A stretch of 64,000 bases of DNA, from positions 3,548,001 to 3,612,000 of the forward strand of contig NZ_LN831790.1 in assembly GCF_001013905.1 (NCBI RefSeq), in the 5' to 3' direction. This document shows positions 43,299 to 51,607 of this stretch, piece after piece (within the stretch, counting starts at the first letter, position 1; each line of letters begins with the position of its first letter). The notes under the pieces are model-generated. The model ran no database searches and was not told where the DNA came from. It saw only the letters and a list, made by a program, of their open reading frames with translations. Origin of the DNA: Streptomyces leeuwenhoekii. GTDB taxonomy: Bacteria; Actinomycetota; Actinomycetes; Streptomycetales; Streptomycetaceae. The translations under genes were made by a program, and so were the position numbers.

Positions 43299-44354
43299 TC
43301 AGAGGCTGACGCCGACCGTCACCGGCTCGTTGACGAGGGTGATCCCGAAGGCGTCGCGGACACCGGCGACGACCTCACGGGCCAGGGCGAGCAGGTCCTC
43401 CGTCGTCGCCTCGCCCCGGTTGGTGAGGGCCAGGGTGTGCTTGGTGGAGATGCGGGCGGGGCCCGTCCCGTAGCCCTTGGTGAAACCGGCCTTGTCGATC
43501 AGCCAGGCCGCGGAGGTCTTCGTACGGCCCTCGCCGGCGGGGTAGGCGGGCGGCTCCGCGCCGTCGCCGAGGCGGTCGCGCACCCGGGCGCGGAAGACGG
43601 CGAACTCCTCCTCGGTCAGGATCGGGTTGGTGAAGAAGGACCCGGCCGACCAGGTGTCGTGGTCCTCGGGGTCCAGGACCATCCCCTTGCCGGCCCGCAG
43701 CTTCAGGACCGTGTCGCGGGCCGAGGCGAGCGTTACGCGCTCGCCCGGGGCGACGCCGAGGGCGCGGGCCGTCTCGGCGTACCGCAGGGGGCCCGACAGG
43801 CCGCCCGCGTCCTCCAGGCCGAAGCGGACCCGCAGCACGACGTACCGCTCCGGGTCGGCCTTGAAGCGGCTGTGGCGGTAGGAGAAGGCGCACTCGGCGT
43901 TGGTGAGGGTGACCGTCTCACGGGCCCGGCGGTCGTAGGCGACCACCTCGGTGATCGTGGCCGAGACCTCCTGGCCGTAGGCCCCCACGTTCTGGATGGG
44001 GGTCGCGCCCGCCGAACCGGGGATCCCGGCGAGGCACTCGATGCCGGCGAGCCCGGCCTCGACCGTGCGGGCGACGGCGTCGGTCCAGACCTCACCGGCG
44101 GCCAGCTCCAGCGTCGTACCGTCGAGCGTGAGGCCGCGCGTGGCGATGTGCAGGGCGGTGCCGTCGAAGCCCTTGTCGCCGATGACGAGGTTGGAGCCGC
44201 CGCCGATGACCAGCAGCGGGGTGCCGGTGTCGTCGGCCTCGCGGACGGCCGTGATCACCTCGTCGTCCGTCGTCGCGGTGACCAGCCGGGTCGCGGGGCC
44301 GCCCAGCCGGAAGGTGGTCAGCGGGGCGAGGGGGGCGTCGTGGAGTTCCTGCAC
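43299..44354 (-). CDS. murB: UDP-N-acetylenolpyruvoylglucosamine reductase
   Basis: MurB makes UDP-N-acetylmuramate with FAD and NADPH, the second committed step of peptidoglycan synthesis. The 351-residue protein shows LTTFRLGGPATRLV, the FAD loop VIGGGSNLVIGDKGFDG near residue 55, the long GIPGSAGATPIQNVGAYGQE near 120, and GSFFTNP with the catalytic serine near 245. The GTG at 44354 is preferred because the family begins QELHDAPLAPLTTF; an ATG at 44465 has no conserved residues. Confidence 0.95.
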   Translation of the reverse strand: MQELHDAPLAPLTTFRLGGPATRLVTATTDDEVITAVREADDTGTPLLVIGGGSNLVIGDKGFDGTALHIATRGLTLDGTTLELAAGEVWTDAVARTVEAGLAGIECLAGIPGSAGATPIQNVGAYGQEVSATITEVVAYDRRARETVTLTNAECAFSYRHSRFKADPERYVVLRVRFGLEDAGGLSGPLRYAETARALGVAPGERVTLASARDTVLKLRAGKGMVLDPEDHDTWSAGSFFTNPILTEEEFAVFRARVRDRLGDGAEPPAYPAGEGRTKTSAAWLIDKAGFTKGYGTGPARISTKHTLALTNRGEATTEDLLALAREVVAGVRDAFGITLVNEPVTVGVSL

Positions 44355-44461
44355 GCGCCCAAGACTACGAGACGGCACCGACAGCCCGGTGCCGCGGAGG
44401 TGTGGCGCCCCGGCCGGGGGCCGGGGCGCCACGCGGGCCGCGCGCGAGAAGCGCGCGTGGC

Positions 44462-44842
44462 TCATCCCAGGCGCCGCCGGGCCTCCGCCCAGCTCACCGG
44501 GAGGTCGTCGCTCGTCGCCGTCCAGGCGGCGAACCCGGAGTCCTTCATCTGTGCGGCGAGCCCCCGGGCGGCGGGGCCGTGGGCGCCCGACCGCGCGAAG
44601 TCCTCGAGCGCCCGGGGCGACTCCCAGGCGGACAGCGTCCAGAAGGTGCGCTTGAACGGCTCCGCCTTCAGGGAGGCCCCGTACGCGCCGGGCGCGCGGC
44701 TCACCTGCCGCCAGACCCGCGGGGTGCGGGCCAGGAACATGAGCGCTCCCAGGAGGGTGCGGGTCTCGAAGCGGGAGGCGAAGACGTGGACCTCGGTGGA
44801 GGGCGGCGGGGGGTTCGGTGTGGTCCAGGGCAGGACGGGCAT
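44462..44842 (-). CDS. DUF3291-like dimeric alpha/beta-barrel protein
   Basis: A 126-residue soluble protein with a beta-alpha-beta ferredoxin-like pattern (VHVFASRFETRTLLGALMFL, FWTLSAWESPRALEDFARSGAH), similar to the DUF3291/antibiotic-biosynthesis-monooxygenase group. AAAGGAG precedes the ATG. It is 73 bases downstream of the MFS pump gene in the same direction and could be co-expressed under the same TetR control. Function unknown. Confidence 0.75.
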   Translation of the reverse strand: MPVLPWTTPNPPPPSTEVHVFASRFETRTLLGALMFLARTPRVWRQVSRAPGAYGASLKAEPFKRTFWTLSAWESPRALEDFARSGAHGPAARGLAAQMKDSGFAAWTATSDDLPVSWAEARRRLG

Positions 44843-44915
44843 GGTGCGGGCTCCTTTCGTCTGCTTTCTCGTCTGCTTCGGTACGGCCGGTGCCGTGGCG
44901 TGTTCGCCGGGGGTT

Positions 44916-46370
44916 TCAGCGGGACAGCGGTTCGGCGGCCGGGAGCGGCGCCGGGGCGGGCATCGGCTCGGTGGGGTCCCCGGCCGGTGCGCGCCGCCCG
45001 CGCGCGGGGATCAGCAGGGCGGCGAGCCCGGCCAGCGCGACCACCGCGGATCCCACCGCGACGGCGGGCCGCAGGCCGTCGACGAAGGTCTGCGGGGTCT
45101 CGTAACCGCCCTGCGCCGAGAAGACCGACGCCATGACGGCGATGCCGAGCGCGCCGCCCACCTCGCGCAGCGCGTTGTTGGCGCCGGAGGCGATGCCCTG
45201 CTCCTTGGGCGTGACGCCGGCCATGACCAGGGCGGAGGCGGGGGCGAAGTACAGCGCCATGCCGACCCCGCCGGCGATCAGGCCGGGCAGTTGGACGGCG
45301 TAGGAGGCGTCGGCCGTGATCACGGAGGCGAGCCAGGCGAGACCGGCCGCCTGGAGGAAGAGACCGGTCGCGACGACCGGGCGGCCGCCGACGCGGTCGG
45401 CGAGGAAGCCGGCGATCGGCGCGACGAGCATCGGCATGCCGGTCCAGGGCAGCATCCTGAGGCCCGCCTCGGTGGGCGAGTAGCCGAGCACGCCCTGCAT
45501 GTACTGGCTGAGCAGGAAGATCGAGCCGAACATCCCGAGGAACATCAGCAGGCTCGCCGCGTTGATGCCGCTGAAGGCGCGGGAGCGGAAGAGCCGCATC
45601 GGGAGCATGGGGGCGCGGGCACGGGAGCCGTGGAGGACGAAGGCGGCCAGCAGCGCGGCCCCGGCGAACAGGGCCGTCAGCACCGGCGTGCCGGTCCAGC
45701 CGTCGACGGGCCCGCGGATCAGGCCGTAGACGATCCCGAAGAGCCCGCCGCTGGCCAGCACGGTGCCGGTGAGGTCGAGCGGCGCGCCGGTGCCGTACGA
45801 CTCGGCGAGGCGGAACCGGGCCAGCGGCAGCAGGGCCAGTCCCAGCGGCACGTTCAGCCAGAAGATCCACTGCCAGGAGACGTGCTCGGTGAGCCCGCCG
45901 CCGACCAGCGGTCCGGAGGCCACCGCCAGCCCGTTGACGGCGCCCCAGATCCCGTACGCCGTACCGCGCCGCTCGGCGGGCACGGCGGCCGTCAGCAGGG
46001 TCAGGGTGAGCGGCATCATGACGGCCGCGCCGACGCCCTGCACCGCGCGGGCGGCGATGAGGGAGTCGATGCCGGGGGCCAGGGCCGCGGCGGCGGAGGC
46101 GGCGGTGAACACCGCGAGGCCGGCGAGGAAGAGCCGGCGGCGGCCGAAGCGGTCGCCGAGGGCCGCGCCGGTCATCAGCAGGACCGCGAAGGTGAGCGTG
46201 TAGGCGCTCACGGTCCATTCCAGGTCGTGCAGCGCCCCGCCGAGGTCCTCCCGGATGGCGGGCAGGGCGGTGGTGACGACGAGATTGTCGAGGGCCGCCA
46301 TGAAACCGGCGACGCTGGTGATCACGAGGGCCCAGACCGCTCCCCCGCGCTCTGCTCTCTGCTGCGACAT
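44916..46370 (-). CDS. MFS drug:proton antiporter, 14-helix DHA2 family
   Basis: A 484-residue membrane pump of the EmrB/QacA type with about 14 hydrophobic segments. It shows the family start MAALDNLVVTTALPAIREDLGG in helix 1, GDRFGRRRLFLAG (motif A) near residue 70, and the antiporter motif C-like stretch around GPLVGGGLTEHVSWQWIFWLNVP near 155. An operator identical in pattern to that of the upstream TetR gene lies 30 bases before the start. Likely exports a toxic hydrophobic compound that is the TetR ligand; the compound is unknown. Confidence 0.92.
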   Translation of the reverse strand: MSQQRAERGGAVWALVITSVAGFMAALDNLVVTTALPAIREDLGGALHDLEWTVSAYTLTFAVLLMTGAALGDRFGRRRLFLAGLAVFTAASAAAALAPGIDSLIAARAVQGVGAAVMMPLTLTLLTAAVPAERRGTAYGIWGAVNGLAVASGPLVGGGLTEHVSWQWIFWLNVPLGLALLPLARFRLAESYGTGAPLDLTGTVLASGGLFGIVYGLIRGPVDGWTGTPVLTALFAGAALLAAFVLHGSRARAPMLPMRLFRSRAFSGINAASLLMFLGMFGSIFLLSQYMQGVLGYSPTEAGLRMLPWTGMPMLVAPIAGFLADRVGGRPVVATGLFLQAAGLAWLASVITADASYAVQLPGLIAGGVGMALYFAPASALVMAGVTPKEQGIASGANNALREVGGALGIAVMASVFSAQGGYETPQTFVDGLRPAVAVGSAVVALAGLAALLIPARGRRAPAGDPTEPMPAPAPLPAAEPLSR

Positions 46371-46399
46371 CGCTCCCCCAGAGGATGTTCACTGATTCG

Positions 46400-46419
46400 G
46401 TTAGTAATTGATGACTAAC
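46400..46419 (-). promoter_or_regulatory. TetR operator upstream of the MFS pump
   Basis: GTTAGT-N8-ACTAAC dyad, 29 bases upstream of the pump's ATG. The same dyad is in front of the TetR gene at 47084-47105. Confidence 0.8.
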
Positions 46420-46488
46420 TTTCGCGGCCAGAGAAAGGCGCAGAAGATCGCCCGGCCGGGGTGGCACCCGTGGGCCGGGCGCCCCCGC

Positions 46489-47076
46489 CTACACCTCGGG
46501 CGCCTCTTGCGTGCCCTTGCCCTGGTCCACCCGCCCGCCCGGATAGAAGCCCTCCCAGACCCGGTGACCCGGCGGGAAGCCCATCGCGGCCAGGGTGTTG
46601 ATGAGCATGCCGGACGCCATGAAGCTCGTCGTCTGGCCGACGTCCCCGCCGAGCGGGAGGTGCACGGTGTCCCAGAGCTCCATCCAGCCCTTGCGCACCA
46701 TCTCGCCGAACCGGTGGTCGCCCGCCGCTTCCGCGGCCGCCACCGTGACGTAGATCTGCAACTGCATCTGGAGCCGTTGGGGCTGCTCCGCGATCAGCCG
46801 CGTATAGGCGTCCGCCATGGCGTGCAGGGCTTCTTCGCCGTGCAGCCCTTCGGACGCCTGCTCGAAGTGCCGGCGCATGTCCTCCAGACAGCGCTCCGCC
46901 GCCGCCAGAAAGATCGCCTTCTTGCCCGGGAAGAGGCGGAAGAGGTACGGCTGCGAGACACCCACCCGCTTGGCGATCGCCTCGGTGGACGTGCCGTAGT
47001 ACCCGCAGCGCGCGAACTCCTCGATCGCCGCGCGCACGACGGTCTCGCGACGCTCCTCTGCGCTCATCCTGACCAC
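46489..47076 (-). CDS. TetR-family regulator of the adjacent MFS pump
   Basis: A 195-residue repressor. The helix-turn-helix is at about residues 10-52 (RETVVRAAIEEFARCGYYGTSTEAIAKRVGVSQPYLFRLFPGKKAIF). GTG 47076 or ATG 47067 (MSAEERRE) may be the start. It lies upstream of the MFS gene on the same strand, and both have the same GTTAGT-N8-ACTAAC operator, which supports repression of both genes by this protein. Confidence 0.92.
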   Translation of the reverse strand: MVRMSAEERRETVVRAAIEEFARCGYYGTSTEAIAKRVGVSQPYLFRLFPGKKAIFLAAAERCLEDMRRHFEQASEGLHGEEALHAMADAYTRLIAEQPQRLQMQLQIYVTVAAAEAAGDHRFGEMVRKGWMELWDTVHLPLGGDVGQTTSFMASGMLINTLAAMGFPPGHRVWEGFYPGGRVDQGKGTQEAPEV

Positions 47077-47083
47077 GCAATGA

Positions 47084-47105
47084 AGTTAGTACCCAATCAC
47101 TAACT
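47084..47105 (-). promoter_or_regulatory. autoregulatory TetR operator
   Basis: AGTTAGT-N8-ACTAACT, a perfect 7-bp dyad, begins 7 bases before the GTG of the TetR gene, so binding would cover its promoter or initiation site. Confidence 0.8.
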
Positions 47106-47153
47106 ACGTCAAGGAGTGAGGTGCCGACGGCGGGAGCAGCGGCGCCGGAAAGG

Positions 47154-47185
47154 TAAGGGGCGCTCGCGAAGGCGAGCGCCCCTTA
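47154..47185 (-). terminator. terminator after the MaoC gene pair
   Basis: Perfect 14-bp stem (TAAGGGGCGCTCGC with its complement) and tetraloop GAAG, 47 bases after the stop codon of the second MaoC gene. Confidence 0.92.
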
Positions 47186-47232
47186 CTCCACGCACGTTCC
47201 CCGGCCTGGCCGCCCAGGCCAAACGGGAGGCC

Positions 47233-47661
47233 CTAGGCCAGCCGCACGACCGCCCGGGCCATCCCGAGCACCTTCCGGCCCTCGTTGGTCGCCGTCAGGT
47301 CGACGCGGACGGTGTTGTCGTCCAGCTTGGCCGCGACCTTCCCGCTGACCTCGATGACGGCGCCCTGGTCGTCGTTGGGGACGACGACGGGCTTGGTGAA
47401 GCGGACGCCGTACTCGACGACCGCGCCGGGGTCGCCGGTCCAGTCGGTGACCACGCGGATCGCCTCGGCCATGGTGAACATGCCGTGCGCGATCACGTCG
47501 GGCAGGCCGACCTCCTTGGCGAACTTCTCGTTCCAGTGGATCGGGTTGAAGTCACCGGAGGCGCCCGCGTACCGCACGAGGGTGGCGCGGGTCACCGGGA
47601 AGCTCTGGACGGGCAGTTCGGTCCCGACCTCGACGTCGGCGTACGAAATCTTCGCCGTCAT
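47233..47661 (-). CDS. MaoC-like (R)-hydratase, HadB type
   Basis: A 142-residue single hot-dog domain. It contains the hydratase motif (GASGDFNPIHWNEKFAKEVGLPDVIAHGMF) with the catalytic Asp/His pair near residues 36-41, so it should be the active half of a HadAB-like dehydratase. ATG 47661 (MTAKISYADVEVG) is chosen; an in-frame GTG at 47673 overlaps the upstream stop codon but has its Shine-Dalgarno only one base away. Partner is the gene just upstream. Pathway (fatty acid or secondary) is not clear. Confidence 0.87.
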   Translation of the reverse strand: MTAKISYADVEVGTELPVQSFPVTRATLVRYAGASGDFNPIHWNEKFAKEVGLPDVIAHGMFTMAEAIRVVTDWTGDPGAVVEYGVRFTKPVVVPNDDQGAVIEVSGKVAAKLDDNTVRVDLTATNEGRKVLGMARAVVRLA

Positions 47662-47669
47662 GGGATTGC

Positions 47670-48122
47670 TCACGCCTCCTCTGCCGCGCGGGCGACCAGC
47701 TTGGTCCAGGCGGTCACGACGTGCTCGCCCGCCTCGTCGTGGACCTCGCCGCGGATGTCCAGGACGTCGTTGCCGGCCATGGACTTGATCGACTCGATGG
47801 TCGAGGTGACCGTCAGCCGGTCGCCGGCGCGCACCGGGCGGCGGTAGGCGAACTTCTGGTCGCCGTGCACCACCCGGCTGTAGTCCAGGCCGAGCTGCGG
47901 GTCCTGGATGACCTGTCCGGCCGCCTTGAACGTGATGGCGAACACAAAGGTCGGCGGGGCGATCACATCAGGGTGGCCGAGCGCCTTGGCGGCCTCCGTG
48001 TCCGTGTAGGCCGGATTGGTGTCTCCCACCGCCTCGGCGAACTCACGGATCTTCTCCCGGCCCACCTCGTAGGGCTCGGTGGGCGGATAGCTCCGCCCGA
48101 CGAAGGACTGGTCGAGCGCCAT
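47670..48122 (-). CDS. MaoC-like dehydratase N-terminal type, HadA-like
   Basis: A 150-residue FAS1-type dehydratase domain (DQSFVGRSYPPTEPYEVGREKIREFAEAVGDTNPAYTD, later VIAPPTFVFAITF). It lacks the full D-x4-H catalytic motif seen in its partner, as HadA does in mycobacteria, where HadA binds substrate and HadB supplies the active site. The two genes are adjacent and probably form a heterodimeric (3R)-hydroxyacyl-ACP dehydratase. Followed upstream by rpmG and tRNA genes. Confidence 0.87.
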   Translation of the reverse strand: MALDQSFVGRSYPPTEPYEVGREKIREFAEAVGDTNPAYTDTEAAKALGHPDVIAPPTFVFAITFKAAGQVIQDPQLGLDYSRVVHGDQKFAYRRPVRAGDRLTVTSTIESIKSMAGNDVLDIRGEVHDEAGEHVVTAWTKLVARAAEEA

Positions 48123-48255
48123 GGCCCGGCACCTCCTGCTGTCTGCTGTGGTTGACCGAATCGGGTCGGCCACCCGGCCCAGGCGGCCGGGCGGCGACCG
48201 AAACGACGCGAGGCCGCCCCCGGAGTGCGGGGACGGCCTCGTGTACGAGCCTGTT

Positions 48256-48420
48256 TTATCGCGTTTCGCGGTGCGCGGTGTGCGCATTGCAACGCGGGCA
48301 GTGCTTCTTCATCTCAAGGCGATCCGGGTTGTTACGCCGGTTCTTCTTGGTGATGTAGTTCCGCTCCTTGCACTCCACGCAGGCCAGCGTGATCTTCGGG
48401 CGGACGTCGGTGGCAGCCAC
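48256..48420 (-). CDS. rpmG: 50S ribosomal protein L33, zinc-binding form
   Basis: A 54-residue protein from the GTG at 48420, with AAGGAG 7-12 bases upstream. It starts [17 protein letters not shown] and has CVEC and CPRC pairs, the cysteine-containing (C+) form that binds zinc. Streptomyces often carry a second, cysteine-free copy under Zur control; none is in this window. It lies between the HadA-like gene and tRNA-Met. Confidence 0.96.
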   Translation of the reverse strand: MAATDVRPKITLACVECKERNYITKKNRRNNPDRLEMKKHCPRCNAHTAHRETR

Positions 48421-48508
48421 GTGAGTGCTCCTTGACGAACGGGTGGACTGTATTAACGCAAGAAGAGTAGCCGATCGAAGGACCGACCCCGCAATCGGCT
48501 ACTAAGAG

Positions 48509-48581
48509 TAGCGGTGACCGGACTTGAACCGGTGACACAGCGATTATGAGCCGCTTGCTCTACCGACTGAGCTACACCGCT
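48509..48581 (-). tRNA. tRNA-Met (anticodon CAU)
   Basis: 73-nt cloverleaf: acceptor AGCGGTG with CACCGCT, D-arm GCTC...GAGC, anticodon loop CTCATAA, T-arm ACCGG-TTCAAGT-CCGGT, discriminator A. The A-T first pair and lack of the three G-C pairs in the anticodon stem point to elongator rather than initiator tRNA. Confidence 0.93.
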
Positions 48582-48630
48582 TTGATGTGATCCGGACCCC
48601 CGTCTCGCGACGGGGAACCTTCCACACCAG

Positions 48631-48703
48631 AGCCCCAAAACGGAATCGAACCGTTGACCTTCTCCTTACCATGGAGACGCTCTGCCGACTGAGCTATTGG
48701 GGC
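48631..48703 (-). tRNA. tRNA-Thr (anticodon GGU)
   Basis: 73-nt cloverleaf: acceptor GCCCCAA with TTGGGGC, anticodon stem TCTCC/GGAGA around loop ATGGTAA giving GGU, T-loop TTCGATT. It lies 49 bases upstream of tRNA-Met on the same strand and is probably co-transcribed with it and rpmG. Confidence 0.94.
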
Positions 48704-48976
48704 GAGCGATGAAGACATTACACGGTCAGCGGCCCTACTCCCAAATCCGTTCCCCGGCCCCGGCCGCGGCCCGTTCCCGGGGCGCGCCCTCGGAGCCCCC
48801 TGTCGCCCCGGCCGCCCCGCCCGCTCCCGCGCCCGCCCGGCCCCCGCCGCCGAACGGCGGAGCACGCCGGTACGACTTTCCCGCCCCTGTGCCTGCCCGC
48901 GTGATCACCGCCCTAGGCTCGTCTCACTCTGCGTGATCTTGCGTCCCCCTGTGCAGCCCCGAGCCCGAGGAGCGCG

Positions 48977-50236
48977 ATGCCCGACAGCCGGCCGCAGCCG
49001 CCCCACTCGCCCGACCCGTCGGGCCCGGCCGGGCGCGGCCCGCTGCTGCTGACGGGGGCCCGGCTCACCGACGGACGGACCGTGGACGTACGGCTGTGCG
49101 GCGAGCGCATCGAGGCGGTCGGCACCGCGGGCAGCCTGACGGCGGGCACCGCGCCCGGCACCGGCACGCGCGTCGACCTCACCGGCTACCTGCTGCTGCC
49201 CGCCCCCGCCGACCCCCACGTGCACGGCGACACCGTGCTCACCGCCGACGCCGGCGGCCCGGTCCCGTACGCCGCCGGGGACGTCCGGCGCCGCGTCACC
49301 GAGGCGGCGCTTCTCCAGCTCGGGCACGGCGCGACCGCGTTGCGGGCCCACGTCCGCGTGGACGACATGCAGGGGCTCGGCGCCCTGACCGCCGTACTGC
49401 GGGCGCGGCGCTCGCTGTGCGGACTGACCGGGCTGACGGCGGTGGCCATGCCGGGGGTGCTGACCGGGGCGGCCGGGGCCGACGGACGGGCGGTGCTGCG
49501 GGACGCGCTGAAGACGGGAGCCTGTGCGGTGGGCGGCTGTCCGGACCTGGACCCGGACCCGACCGGGTACGTGGAGGCGGTCCTGGAGGCCGCCGCCGAG
49601 CACGGCTGCCCCGTCGACCTGCACACGGACGCCGCCGATCCGGCGCGCCTGGCCCGGCTCGCGGCGATGGCGGGCGGGCTGCGTCCCGGGGTGGCGCTCG
49701 GGCCGTGCGGGGGCCTGGGCCGGCTGCCCGCCGAGGTGGCCTCGCGCACCGCCGACCAGTTGGCGGCGGCCGGGGTGGCGGTGGTGTGCCTGCCGCAGGG
49801 CGGCTGCGGGAGCGTCGACCGCCGCGACGGTACGGCTCCGGTACGGCTGCTGCGGGCGGCCGGGGTGCGGGTCGCCGCGGGCAGCGGCGCCCTGCGGGAC
49901 ATGAGCAACCCGGTGGGGCGCGGCGACCCCTTGGAGGCGGCCTACCTGCTGGCTTCGTGTCACGGGCTGCGCCCCGAGGACGCGTACGACGCCGTGAGCG
50001 CCTCGGCGCGGGCGGTGCTCGGCCTGCCCGAGGTGCGGGTGGAGGCGGGCTTCCCGGCCGAGTTGCTGGCGGTGCGCGGGGACCGGCTGTCGGCGGCGCT
50101 GTCGCCGGCGTACAGCCGGGTCGTGGTGCACCGGGGGCGGGTGGTGGCGCGCACCAGCGCGGTACGGGAGTACGGCGACGCGACGACGGCGGCGGATCCG
50201 GGCCTGCCCCGGCAGGGGCGGGGGGAGCTGTCCTAG
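48977..50236 (+). CDS. amidohydrolase-fold protein related to cytosine deaminase, active site degenerate
   Basis: A 419-residue TIM-barrel amidohydrolase that aligns along its length with CodA-type deaminases (PADPHVHGDTVL, ALRAHVRVDD, VAMPGVL, VDLHTDAAD, LGPCGGLGR, AGSGALRDMSNP). It keeps the HxH pair H81/H83 and H216. The residues matching CodA Q156, E217, H246 and D313 are G/P160, A219, P243 and G304, so most catalytic and metal ligands are gone. It may be a binding protein or use different chemistry. The gap upstream to tRNA-Thr (273 bases) shows nothing else. Confidence 0.8.
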   Translation: MPDSRPQPPHSPDPSGPAGRGPLLLTGARLTDGRTVDVRLCGERIEAVGTAGSLTAGTAPGTGTRVDLTGYLLLPAPADPHVHGDTVLTADAGGPVPYAAGDVRRRVTEAALLQLGHGATALRAHVRVDDMQGLGALTAVLRARRSLCGLTGLTAVAMPGVLTGAAGADGRAVLRDALKTGACAVGGCPDLDPDPTGYVEAVLEAAAEHGCPVDLHTDAADPARLARLAAMAGGLRPGVALGPCGGLGRLPAEVASRTADQLAAAGVAVVCLPQGGCGSVDRRDGTAPVRLLRAAGVRVAAGSGALRDMSNPVGRGDPLEAAYLLASCHGLRPEDAYDAVSASARAVLGLPEVRVEAGFPAELLAVRGDRLSAALSPAYSRVVVHRGRVVARTSAVREYGDATTAADPGLPRQGRGELS

Positions 50237-50376
50237 CCGGCCGGGGAAGGCGGCGGCGAGCGGGCGCGTGGCAAGCCGTGGGCGGCGCGCCGGCGCGTGA
50301 GGGTTCCGTCCGGGGCGGGGGCGGGTCGCCGGGGACCGTGCGGCGGAGGGGGCCTTCGGGGCGTACGGTCGAAGAC

Positions 50377-51033
50377 ATGCGCATTGTCATCGCTGGTGGT
50401 CATGGTCAGATCGCGCTGCGGCTGGAGCGGCTGCTCGCCGCGCGCGGGGACGAGGCCGTGGGCCTCATCCGCAAGCCGGAGCAGGCGGAGGACCTGCGCC
50501 AGGCCGGTGCCGAGCCGGTCGTACTCGACCTGGAGTCGGCGTCGGCCGAGGAGGTCGCGGAGCGGCTGCGCGGGGCCGACGCGGCCGTCTTCGCGGCGGG
50601 CGCGGGCCCGGGCAGCGGGGTGGCCCGCAAGGAGACGGTGGACAAGGCGGCGGCGATCCTCTTCGCGGACGCCGCGGTCCGCGCCGGTGTGCGGCGCTTC
50701 CTGGTCGTGTCCTCCATGGGCGCCGATCCGGCCCACGAGGGCGACGAGGTCTTCGACGTGTACCTGCGCGCCAAGGGCGAGGCGGACGCGTACGTGTGCG
50801 GCCTGGACGCCCTGGACTGGACGATTCTGCGGCCCGGTCAGCTCACGGACGACGCGGGCACCGGACTCGTGCGCCTGGAGGCGCACACGGGCCGCGGTCC
50901 CGTGCCGCGCGACGACGTGGCCGCCGTTCTCGCCGAGCTGGTGGACACCCCGGCAACGGCCGGACTGACCCTGGAACTCGTCGCCGGATCGACGCCGGTG
51001 TCGGTCGCGGTGAAGTCGGTGGCGGGCAACTGA
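50377..51033 (+). CDS. NAD(P)-binding SDR-like oxidoreductase
   Basis: A 218-residue atypical short-chain dehydrogenase: MRIVIAGGHGQIALRLERLL (dinucleotide loop), LDLESASAEEV, GVRRFLVVSSMGAD, YLRAKGEAD and LDWTILRPGQLTDD, as in the YwnB/HSCARG-like group. ATG 50377 fits. It follows the degenerate amidohydrolase by 140 bases in the same direction, but no shared job is evident. Substrate unknown. Confidence 0.87.
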   Translation: MRIVIAGGHGQIALRLERLLAARGDEAVGLIRKPEQAEDLRQAGAEPVVLDLESASAEEVAERLRGADAAVFAAGAGPGSGVARKETVDKAAAILFADAAVRAGVRRFLVVSSMGADPAHEGDEVFDVYLRAKGEADAYVCGLDALDWTILRPGQLTDDAGTGLVRLEAHTGRGPVPRDDVAAVLAELVDTPATAGLTLELVAGSTPVSVAVKSVAGN

Positions 51034-51131
51034 GGCCGGCGGAAGGCGGGTTCCGCCCGCCAAAGCGGTCGCCGGGGCGGACCCGGGGCCGGAACCAAGG
51101 CTGAGACCAGGGCCGGAACCTGGCCGGAGCA

Positions 51132-51353
51132 TCAGAACAGCGGCATCTGGCCGGGGAAGTCGGGGACGACGTACCCGTCCAGCGACGGTTGCACGGCCCC
51201 GAGTTGGGCCGGCCGCCGGGATCCCGGACAGGACGTCAGCTCACCGCTCTCCCGCGCGCCGGGCGGATCATGGCGCGCGTACCGCCCGGCGACGACCGCG
51301 ATCTCTCGGCGGCACTCGGGGCAGGTCCTGCGGCGGGAGGACGTGGTGGCCAT
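51132..51353 (-). CDS. small zinc-ribbon-like protein
   Basis: A 73-residue protein with CPEC near residue 11, a histidine near 28 and SCPG near 42, a spacing that could bind one zinc; the C-terminal third is hydrophobic and proline-rich. No further family is recognised. It is a typical Streptomyces small hypothetical. It is convergent with the oxidoreductase and 162 bases from the left end of the integrated element. Confidence 0.65.
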   Translation of the reverse strand: MATTSSRRRTCPECRREIAVVAGRYARHDPPGARESGELTSCPGSRRPAQLGAVQPSLDGYVVPDFPGQMPLF

Positions 51354-51465
51354 GGGGCCAGTGTGCCGCAGGCGAAACGGCGCCCGGCGCGAACCGGCGG
51401 GGGCCCGGCGCGAGGCGCGCAGCCCACGTCGGTCCAGGCGATCCGCCCTGGCCCGACCAACGAAG

Positions 51466-51507
51466 AGACCCCCTCCGCTCTGCGTTTCCGCAATTCGGAG
51501 GGGGTCT
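51466..51507 (-). terminator. ancestral tRNA-Tyr terminator, left of the element
   Basis: AGACCCCCTCCG pairs exactly with CGGAGGGGGTCT across an 18-base loop that contains a small inner hairpin (TGCG/CGCA). It lies just outside the left 51-bp repeat. Before integration this would have been the terminator right behind tRNA-Tyr. Confidence 0.75.
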
Positions 51508-51515
51508 TCCCCAGT

Positions 51516-51566
51516 GTGGCGGCGCCAGGATTCGAACCTGGGAAGGCTGAGCCGGCAGATTTACAG
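51516..51566. repeat. left attachment repeat (copy of the 3' half of tRNA-Tyr)
   Basis: 51 bases identical to 57444-57494. The copy runs from the 3' end of the tRNA gene to the anticodon; beyond it the tRNA sequence is lost. It is the remnant left by integration, 41 bases from the end of int. Confidence 0.95.
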
Positions 51567-51607
51567 ACTCCGGTGAACGATCACGCAGAGCGGCTCATCT
51601 GTGCAGG

